Source: an uncultured Candidatus Saccharibacteria bacterium (GTDB lineage Bacteria > Patescibacteriota > Saccharimonadia > Saccharimonadales > Saccharimonadaceae). From it: 19,350 bases of DNA. The notes under the pieces are model-generated. The model was not told where the DNA came from. It was given only the letters and a program-made list of their open reading frames with translations, and searched no databases. Shown here in pieces: positions 13,412 through 19,350 of this stretch (position 1 is its first letter; every line of letters begins with the position of its first letter). The DNA lies in contig CAMYZY010000007.1 in assembly GCA_947304075.1 (NCBI GenBank), positions 1 through 19,350 on the forward strand, written 5' to 3'. The position numbers and the translations under genes were made by a program.

Positions 13412-13449
13412 AAAATTCGAGTTCCCGTTTTGCAAGTAACTCGAATTTT
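13412..13449 (-). terminator. Intrinsic terminator of the TraG-like gene, possibly bidirectional
   Basis: A perfect 12-bp stem AAAATTCGAGTT/AACTCGAATTTT with a 14-nt loop, 16 nt past the stop of the TraG-like gene. On the minus strand the stem runs into TTTTTATT. On the plus strand it is followed by CTTTTATT, so it may serve both directions. Confidence 0.75.
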
Positions 13450-13465
13450 CTTTTATTCCCTATTT

Positions 13466-16462
13466 CTAGTGCTTTATACTTAAGAATCCGTCTACTGAAT
13501 TATCTTTGTCTACAAATCCATCTGTGCGCCTAACAGGGGTAGACAGGGGTAGAGAGTCATGTGACGGATTAATATTAATGGTCGATTTTTCTTGATATTC
13601 TATCTCTGGACGAACAGGGGAGAAGATGGTCTCCTTTTGAGTACCATTATCAGAATTATCTACAGGGGGAACTACAGGGGTAGTCTTTTTTTCGAAACGC
13701 TTTTTCCCTTTCTTAATCATGGCTCGGGATTTTTTATTGTTACGTTTCCCTTTTTTGTTGTCCTGTTTTTCGGAATTAGTGTTTACCTTATCTTCATTGA
13801 TTTTCCCCGCTACCAGATTTGCTAAATCTTTAAGCCCTAATCTTTCTTTGCCTTCAGCTGCATTGGGGCTAAGGCCAGATTTTCTCAATTCAGCCTGTGG
13901 TGAAGCCACATATTTAGTGTTCGGTTTATGTTCGGTTTGACTAGTATTATTAACTGGTCTAAACACCGGCTTTTCCTTAGTCTCAATTACTAGCTTAGGC
14001 TCGGCGTCTTGCCTACCAGAATCCGACAATTCCTTCTTGTATTTCTCGGATTGCTCAATCGTTTCACGGATTTCACGCTCAACTTCCAGCCTTGGTCGAG
14101 CGAAATATTCTCGCGAATGCGCAATAATCGCATCCAAATTATCTGCTGGCGTATCTGGGATCGACAAAGTCGTAGCCGAAAACGCTGGTACTTTTTCACC
14201 GTTGATAATCATTGAAATCACAAAATGGCGGTTATTGAGCTGGATGATATCCGACTCTTCAAAAGTTGGCTCAAACTGTTTAACTAGCACTGGTGCATCG
14301 TCAGCAGAGACTCTAAACGAAATTGTCGTCCCGACGTTACCAAACACCGCATCGCGCACCGAATCGGTCATTTGGGCCACGTATTGGTTCGCTACGGTAA
14401 GATTTAGGCCATATTTACGCGCCTCCGAGAGAATCACTGCAAAAGAATCCGTGGCAAAGTTTTGGAACTCATCCACGTATAAATAAAACGGACGACGATT
14501 CATTACGTCTGGGATATCCGAACGCGACATCGCCGCAAGTTGCACCTTGGTTACTAAGAACGCACCAAGAATTGCCGCATTATCTTCGCCAATTAACCCC
14601 TTAGACAGATTAACCACCAAGATTTTACCTTCATCCATAATCTTGCGGATATCAAATGAAGACTTTGGTTGTCCGATAATATTACGAATAATTGGGTTTG
14701 CCGTAAACGCCCCAACCTTATTTAACACCGGAGCAATCGACTCATTAACCTGTTTTTCATTCCATTGACCAAATTCGTGCTTCCAGAATTGTAGTACCGT
14801 TACGTCCTGACAATAATCTAGAGTTTCCTTTCGGAAATCCTTATCAGTCAAAAGTCGCGAAATATCGAGTAAAGTCGTAGACGGTCTATCGAGCAAAGCC
14901 AGCAAAGTATAGCGGAGAATATGCTCAAGCCTTGGGCCCCAAGAGTCACCGAACATTCTCTTTAACACCCCAATCACTTCCGAGCAAACATTTGGTTTTT
15001 TGGCCGGATCATAAACTTCGAGCGGGTTAAATGCTACCGGAAATGCCGTATCTGCTGGGTTGAAATAAACTACGTCTTTTACTCTCGACTCCGGTACAAA
15101 CCTAAGGTTGTCAATCGCAAAATCCCCATGCGGGTCGATAATACAGTAGCCCTGGTTATAAAATACATCCGATAGCGCTAATAGTTCGAGTAAACCGCTT
15201 TTCCCTGCCCCAGTTTGACCGATGATATAAACATGGCGGGAACGGTCACGCCTTAAGAGTCCAAATTGATGATTAATACCACGGAAATTCGTTAAACCAA
15301 AAGCCGACACGTTTTCGTCATTTGACAATTCGCCAGTTAATACCGGTAATTTAGCCGGTGGTTCAGCGGTCTTTGAAGTAGCCCACACGATATTTGGCGT
15401 TTCTACTGATGTATGTGGCAAATGATACACCGAAGCAAGCTCAGAAATATTCAAGATAAAACCATGACTCGAGAACTGGCGAATCTTGTAAGCATCTAGA
15501 TCATTCCGATTAAAACTTCCACCAAGTTGTTTAAAACCATTTAAATTAGTCGAATTGTATTGCTTGAATGTCCCGACTAATGCCTGCATATTTAATCTTG
15601 CATCAGTTTCATTTTGCCCTAGATAGGCCAAGCGAATTTTAACTTCATAGCCAAGCTTAGTCGCCTTTTCTTCCGCCTTAGCAATCCGAGTTTTGTCTCT
15701 TTCGGATAGTTCAATTTTTTCGTCCGAACCCGTCCCGCCTGCCGGTGGACGAAACAATGCAAAGAGTATTTCTCCGATATATGTCCAATCAATCCCTGAA
15801 CCAGCAAACAAAGTTTTGGCCCCAGATTTTACGCGCTTAATCCATTTATCAGTAGTATTCTTATGCCAGTCATCAGGAATTGGTCTGGTTAAAATCTGAA
15901 TCCAGAGTTCTTCCGAATTGTCAGGGCTGAGTTTTGCTAGCGTACCCGTAATACCCGCCAAAGGATCAACTTCAAACGTATCAAAAGTTTTAATCGGCAA
16001 TGCTTCATTTTCAATTAACCCAAGCTCAGTCGAATAAGTAACTGGGTATTTATCTCTGTTATCTACGTAATCTTCGTTCATTTTATAAATCTGCACGGTC
16101 GGATATTGAGAATAAATCTGGCCTTCTACGAAGCTCTGCAATACTTTTGGCACCCACACATAAAAACGGATTTGACCAGATGTGGAAACAATTTCAAACG
16201 ACAAATGCTCTTGGATTCCGCCAGAATTCTTTAGTTCTTGCTTGTCGCGCAAAATTCCGTGAAGCGACGCAAATAATTGCTCGGCCGCTAGCTCCTTTTT
16301 ATCATTGGTTCTCGGTATCTCTAGCATCAACAATACTGAATCAACGTTCAGTACTTTTAATCTATTCAGCTTTTTGTAATTTCTATATGTCAAATAAGCC
16401 AATACCCCTACTACCGGAATCCAGAATATCGGCATTAAAATAAAATGTATAATCGCTTCCAT
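13466..16462 (-). CDS. TraG/VirD4-type (type IV coupling/DUF87-like) ATPase, 998 aa
   Basis: The protein has an N-terminal membrane helix (residues 5-25) and a large N-terminal domain to about 400 of a kind often seen in CPR type IV secretion ATPases. An additional hydrophobic patch lies near 225-238. The P-loop ATPase carries Walker A GQTGAGKS (415-422), DPHGD (443-447), Walker B YLYVDEFQNFA (660-670) and the ANQYVAQM motif (691-698), in the order of TraD/TraG/VirD4 coupling proteins. From about 800 the tail is charged and disordered with Lys-rich runs (NKKGKRNNKK). It would form a membrane hexamer that moves DNA or protein. No relaxase, VirB4 or pilin gene is nearby. The ATG is 6 nt after a -10 box, so the message is probably leaderless. 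Conjugation versus a pilus or surface function cannot be told from sequence. Confidence 0.85.
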   Translation of the reverse strand: MEAIIHFILMPIFWIPVVGVLAYLTYRNYKKLNRLKVLNVDSVLLMLEIPRTNDKKELAAEQLFASLHGILRDKQELKNSGGIQEHLSFEIVSTSGQIRFYVWVPKVLQSFVEGQIYSQYPTVQIYKMNEDYVDNRDKYPVTYSTELGLIENEALPIKTFDTFEVDPLAGITGTLAKLSPDNSEELWIQILTRPIPDDWHKNTTDKWIKRVKSGAKTLFAGSGIDWTYIGEILFALFRPPAGGTGSDEKIELSERDKTRIAKAEEKATKLGYEVKIRLAYLGQNETDARLNMQALVGTFKQYNSTNLNGFKQLGGSFNRNDLDAYKIRQFSSHGFILNISELASVYHLPHTSVETPNIVWATSKTAEPPAKLPVLTGELSNDENVSAFGLTNFRGINHQFGLLRRDRSRHVYIIGQTGAGKSGLLELLALSDVFYNQGYCIIDPHGDFAIDNLRFVPESRVKDVVYFNPADTAFPVAFNPLEVYDPAKKPNVCSEVIGVLKRMFGDSWGPRLEHILRYTLLALLDRPSTTLLDISRLLTDKDFRKETLDYCQDVTVLQFWKHEFGQWNEKQVNESIAPVLNKVGAFTANPIIRNIIGQPKSSFDIRKIMDEGKILVVNLSKGLIGEDNAAILGAFLVTKVQLAAMSRSDIPDVMNRRPFYLYVDEFQNFATDSFAVILSEARKYGLNLTVANQYVAQMTDSVRDAVFGNVGTTISFRVSADDAPVLVKQFEPTFEESDIIQLNNRHFVISMIINGEKVPAFSATTLSIPDTPADNLDAIIAHSREYFARPRLEVEREIRETIEQSEKYKKELSDSGRQDAEPKLVIETKEKPVFRPVNNTSQTEHKPNTKYVASPQAELRKSGLSPNAAEGKERLGLKDLANLVAGKINEDKVNTNSEKQDNKKGKRNNKKSRAMIKKGKKRFEKKTTPVVPPVDNSDNGTQKETIFSPVRPEIEYQEKSTININPSHDSLPLSTPVRRTDGFVDKDNSVDGFLSIKH

Positions 16463-16468
16463 ACCACT

Positions 16469-16474
16469 ATTCTA
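16469..16474 (-). promoter_or_regulatory. Extended -10 box of the TraG-like gene, 6 nt before the ATG
   Basis: TGATAGAAT on the minus strand followed by AGTGGT and the ATG at 16462. It occupies the 19-bp gap after the sigma-region-4 gene, giving the TraG-like gene a promoter of its own. Confidence 0.5.
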
Positions 16475-16481
16475 TCATATA

Positions 16482-17510
16482 TTACGCTAGCGTATACAGG
16501 TTTTTATCAACTTTCTTAAACAATTTTTTGTTCTGTAAATTCAGCAAAATAGTCGTTTCTTTTACTCTACGCACATGCAAAACGTGCTTGACGATTTCTT
16601 CTCTGGTTAAAGGCTTTTCTGCCTTTTCTAGAATCATTTTGATGATTTCGGCGATAGTTCCCTTTTTGTAGCCCCAACTAGACAAGGCATAAATTCCCCG
16701 TCCAATCAAGATAAAACGATCGTCTTTGATTAATTCATTATGAATTGCCTGTACAGTCACATTCTTACGTTTAAAATTAGACTCTTTTATCTCTTTAGCA
16801 ATGGCAGAAAAATGCATTGGCTCTTTTTTGGTTTCAAGAATCACATAAATCTTATCACGAATATTTTTTGGATTTACAGATGGCCATTTAGATAGCCCCC
16901 ACTTGCCATTTAGGGTAGCAAGAAGCTTAGAAATCGAAGCCACAGCCTTAATATAATCAGGATGCTCGTAGTTTAATTTCTCATCCAACTCTTCGAGCGT
17001 CATCGGCTCTTTGTTGGTCTTTACTAGTTTTACTACTTCATCAACCTTCATTCTTACTTCGAGACTGTTACCATATTCAGCGATTCCCACAGCCGAGTAG
17101 TATTTGTCATTTTCATCAATTACGGTTAAATTTTTCGAAAAAGTTGCAATAAAAACTATACCGGTCTGTTCACGGACTGTCGCTTTTCGTCCATATATTT
17201 TATCGGCTAGAGCAGACACTTTTGCTACTCTACCCATTTCAGTTAGATTACGTACTAAAAGTTTTTCGGCCGCACTCAGTTCAGGGATTTGGTTTTCCTC
17301 GGCTGAAATTTGTAAACGAATCAAAATGGCTTTTTCAAGCTGTCTGACGCGCTCTCTCGTGATAGAAAGCATTTCACCAATTTGCTCCAGAGTTTCTTTA
17401 TTACCAGTTAAACCAAAGCGACGAGATATAATTTCTTTTTCTCGGTCTTGTTCTATGATTTTCAGACTCCCAGAAATTGCTTTTTTCAGGATTTCTGCGT
17501 TTTGATCCAT
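16482..17510 (-). CDS. Sigma-70 region 4 fused to HARE-HTH/winged-helix modules; regulator without sigma region 2
   Basis: Residues 18-68 match sigma region 4: REKEIISRRFGL, then TLEQIGEMLSITRERVRQLEKAIL, the -35-recognising helix-turn-helix with the typical RERVRQLE. No region 2 exists, so it cannot act as a normal sigma factor. After it come three winged-helix-like modules: about 155-205 (KEPMTLEELDEKL), 215-282 (EPMHFSAIAKEI, GRGIYALSSWGY, matching the HARE-HTH domain of the RNA polymerase delta subunit RpoE) and 284-342 (KPLTREEIVKHVL). It may bind RNA polymerase or promoters as a regulator. It lies between topA and the TraG-like gene, same strand. The promoter at 17558-17586 is near consensus. 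The start follows AAAGG, 5 nt before the ATG. Domain calls confident, role inferred. Confidence 0.8.
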   Translation of the reverse strand: MDQNAEILKKAISGSLKIIEQDREKEIISRRFGLTGNKETLEQIGEMLSITRERVRQLEKAILIRLQISAEENQIPELSAAEKLLVRNLTEMGRVAKVSALADKIYGRKATVREQTGIVFIATFSKNLTVIDENDKYYSAVGIAEYGNSLEVRMKVDEVVKLVKTNKEPMTLEELDEKLNYEHPDYIKAVASISKLLATLNGKWGLSKWPSVNPKNIRDKIYVILETKKEPMHFSAIAKEIKESNFKRKNVTVQAIHNELIKDDRFILIGRGIYALSSWGYKKGTIAEIIKMILEKAEKPLTREEIVKHVLHVRRVKETTILLNLQNKKLFKKVDKNLYTLA

Positions 17511-17557
17511 CTGTACCTTTCTTTATTCCACCCCTGTTAATATTGTCAATAAGTACT

Positions 17558-17586
17558 ATAATATCATATTTTCCGCATAATGTCAA
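17558..17586 (-). promoter_or_regulatory. Near-consensus sigma-70 promoter of the sigma-region-4 gene
   Basis: On the minus strand TTGACA (17586-17581), a 17-nt spacer, TATTAT (17563-17558). This is the strongest -35/-10 pair in the window. The leader would be about 40 nt. A second TTGACA at 17549-17544 lies just downstream of the expected start, without a good -10 of its own. Confidence 0.75.
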
Positions 17587-17721
17587 CTACGGAAATTAAT
17601 TTATTCTACATATATTGTAGCACATTTTTTACAAATATGAAAAAAAATATTTAAAACATAAACATAATCAAAAAATCATTGTAAAATAATTGCTGTAAAC
17701 AAAGAATAATTATATTAAGAC

Positions 17722-19350
17722 CTACTTAGTTTTGCGTGTAGTTCTACCAGTCTTTTTTCGCGTTGCTTTCTTCTTAGCGGTCTTTTTGGTAGTCTTTTTC
17801 TTCCTACCACCCCTTACGCCCCTCCTGGTTTTTGGCTTATTTTCCAGCATCTCACGTGCCTTTTCTTCCGTGATAGTTTTAGGATCAGTCTCTTTCGGGA
17901 TTTTGACATTATTTCGGCGCCCTGGCCCCTTAATATACGGCCCGTACACCCCATTAATAATCATGATTTCGCCCCAGTCGGCAATAATTGAATCGATTTT
18001 CGCTTGATACAGTGGCAAAGCTTCTTCAAAAGTAATCGTATAAGGGTCCAAATTTTTAATTGAAATATTGTATTTTCCACCCTTCAAAAATGGTCCAAAT
18101 GGTCCGTCCGCAGCAATAATTGCCGTCCCATCAGGCGCTTTGCCAAGCTCACGCGGCAAAACCGGCAATCTTAATTGCTCCAAGGCCTGTTCAAGCGTCA
18201 CAGATTTTACGGTTTTTCGCTTTGGCAAAGGAGCAAATCTCGGCTTGTAGTCCGTCTTTTCGCCTTTTTTCGCATTATTATCACCCATCTGGATAAATCC
18301 ACCTTTTTTGCCAACTTTGGCATAAATTGGCTGCCCAGTTTCAGGATGATGCCCTAGTAATCTCACATTATTATAGCGTTCAACGCCGTCCGCTTTTAGC
18401 ACAGTTTCTCTAAAGGGCTTATAGAAGTCTTTTAGCATTTTTACTCGCTCAAGCTTTGCGTCAGCTATCAAATCCAAATCCTTCTCGATATTAGCGGTAA
18501 ACTTATAATCAACGATATTATCGAAATTATCGGTCAAAAATCCAGCCACTAGTTCACCAATTGGCGTAGGGATTAGGCGCCCATTATTGGCGCCAAACTT
18601 CTCTTTTACTACATTTCGTTTGATAGATTCATTGCCAGAAGGCGCAACTGTCAGTTCGACAATTTCCCGTTCTTCCCCTTCCGATTCGCCTTTTATTACG
18701 TAGTTTCTTGCCTGAATTGCCGTCATAATCGTAGCGTAGGTCGATGGTCTGCCTATTCCTAGTTCTTCAAGTTTTTTTACCAAAGAACCTTCTGTAAATC
18801 TTGCCGGTGGTTTAGCGAAGGTTTGCCTTGCGGTTATCAGTAAGCAGTCTAGTTTATCGCCTTTTTTTACATTTGGTAGTTCCAAATCTTTACTTTTGCC
18901 ATAAACTTTCAAAAACCCATCAAATACTACTACTTCGCCTTTGGCTGAGAAAGAATCTTTATCTGCCGTATCCGCCGTAATCTTAATAATGGTTTTTGCT
19001 ACTTCAGCATTTGCCATCTGTGTCGCCAAAGTTCGCGCCCAAATCAAATGGTACAGTTTTTTCTCGTATTCTGTCCTACCTGCTGTAGCTCTGGTGACAT
19101 CTGTCGGACGAATCGCTTCGTGCGCTTCCTGTGCCGAAGCATCCTTAGTTTTAAAATGACGGACTTTCAGATAGTTCTTGCCAAATGTTTTCTCGATAAA
19201 ACCAGAGATTGACACTATAGCTTGAGAAGATAAGTTCAAAGAATCCGTTCTGTGATAAGTAATGAGACCAGCCTGGTAAAGGCTTTGGGCCGCCGCCATC
19301 GTAGTGCGTGACGCAAAACCAAGTTTGGCATTAGCCTCAATCTGAAGCGC
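17722..19350 (-). CDS. topA: DNA topoisomerase I (TopA), C-terminal part; N-terminus beyond window edge
   Basis: The frame stays open to the window edge, giving a 542-residue fragment. It begins ALQIEANAKLGF, inside the type IA core; the ATG at 19299 is internal. The catalytic tyrosine is in GLITYHRTDS (fragment Y32, codon 19257-19255). Later core blocks include EAHEAIRPTD and FTEGSLVKKLEELGIGRPSTYATI. TopA relaxes negative supercoils by single-strand passage. Instead of C4 zinc ribbons, the C-terminus carries topoisomerase C-terminal repeats (KVGKKGGFIQMG, DGPFGPFLKGGKYN, NGVYGPYIKGPGRRNN) followed by a Lys/Arg-rich tail of about 35 residues (KKKTTKKTAKKK), as in actinobacterial and several CPR enzymes. 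The Toprim domain lies outside the window. Confidence 0.95.
   Translation of the reverse strand, partial: ALQIEANAKLGFASRTTMAAAQSLYQAGLITYHRTDSLNLSSQAIVSISGFIEKTFGKNYLKVRHFKTKDASAQEAHEAIRPTDVTRATAGRTEYEKKLYHLIWARTLATQMANAEVAKTIIKITADTADKDSFSAKGEVVVFDGFLKVYGKSKDLELPNVKKGDKLDCLLITARQTFAKPPARFTEGSLVKKLEELGIGRPSTYATIMTAIQARNYVIKGESEGEEREIVELTVAPSGNESIKRNVVKEKFGANNGRLIPTPIGELVAGFLTDNFDNIVDYKFTANIEKDLDLIADAKLERVKMLKDFYKPFRETVLKADGVERYNNVRLLGHHPETGQPIYAKVGKKGGFIQMGDNNAKKGEKTDYKPRFAPLPKRKTVKSVTLEQALEQLRLPVLPRELGKAPDGTAIIAADGPFGPFLKGGKYNISIKNLDPYTITFEEALPLYQAKIDSIIADWGEIMIINGVYGPYIKGPGRRNNVKIPKETDPKTITEEKAREMLENKPKTRRGVRGGRKKKTTKKTAKKKATRKKTGRTTRKTK

Larger units (their letters stand above)
12771..13465. 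other. 695-bp gene-free stretch between ftsQ and the TraG-like gene
   Basis: It contains a 17-nt direct repeat (12782/12829), an AT-rich low-complexity segment (about 12870-12990), the long hairpin at 12995-13230, and terminator-like hairpins at 13380-13405 and 13412-13449. A short frame on the plus strand (12801-13022) has no ribosome binding site and poor composition, so I do not count it as a gene. ftsA and ftsZ are not here. Confidence 0.7.

Noticed and set aside
13531..13690. Repeated ACAGGGG(TAG) words near the 3' end of the TraG-like gene and at 12984
   Set aside because: Within the gene they are mostly codons for TPV-like Pro-rich segments of the disordered tail. The single outside copies do not form a clear pattern.
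1..19350. CRISPR array, tRNA or rRNA genes
   Set aside because: No regularly spaced repeats of CRISPR type, no cloverleaf with acceptor and T-arm consensus, and no rRNA-like sequence seen by eye on either strand.

Overview
The window reads as a stretch of chromosome from a reduced-genome bacterium of the Candidate Phyla Radiation (Patescibacteria), most likely Candidatus Saccharibacteria (TM7). Grounds: a trimmed dcw (division and cell wall) cluster, rsmH-ftsL-ftsI-mraY-ftsW-murG-ftsQ, with mraZ, the mur ligases, ftsA and ftsZ absent from their usual places; moderately AT-rich DNA; tight packing with overlaps; a large TraG/VirD4-like ATPase beside an odd sigma-region-4 regulator; and ordinary use of TGA as stop, which argues against the UGA=Gly lineages (Absconditabacteria, Gracilibacteria). 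The phylum call is inference: no rRNA gene is present.

Layout. 1-109 (-) is the 5' end of priA. A divergent unknown gene follows at 314-1258 (+), then a small winged-helix regulator, recJ and a CYTH-fold protein (1356-3811, +). Convergent with these is a DUF4868/KwaB-like gene (3818-4801, -), possibly an orphan Kiwa-type defence protein. A 561-bp gene-free stretch (4802-5362) holds a DnaA-box-like palindrome, a repeated octamer and a possible structured RNA. The dcw cluster runs 5363-12770 (+). It is interrupted between rsmH and ftsL by a 343-bp insert-like block with a strong ribosome binding site, a 21-codon open frame, a pseudoknot-like fold starting at the stop codon and several further hairpins, all flanked by 16-nt direct repeats. 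A 695-bp gene-free stretch (12771-13465) carries a very long near-continuous hairpin (12995-13230), probably a structured RNA, and terminators. On the minus strand follow the TraG/VirD4-like ATPase (13466-16462), a sigma-region-4/HARE-HTH protein (16482-17510) and topA (17722 to the right edge).

How it works together. The dcw genes make lipid I and lipid II (MraY, MurG), polymerise and cross-link septal peptidoglycan (FtsW, FtsI), and scaffold that synthase (FtsL, FtsQ-like). PriA, RecJ and TopA are replication, repair and topology enzymes. A window-wide pattern is that five genes (priA, the CYTH gene, rsmH, mraY, the TraG-like gene) have a TATAAT-type -10 box exactly 6 nt before their ATG and no Shine-Dalgarno. 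This predicts leaderless mRNAs. Most other genes have leaders with a visible purine-rich ribosome binding site.

The best candidates for something undescribed are the rsmH-ftsL leader-peptide/pseudoknot block, the long hairpin RNA at 12995-13230, and the orphan KwaB-like gene.
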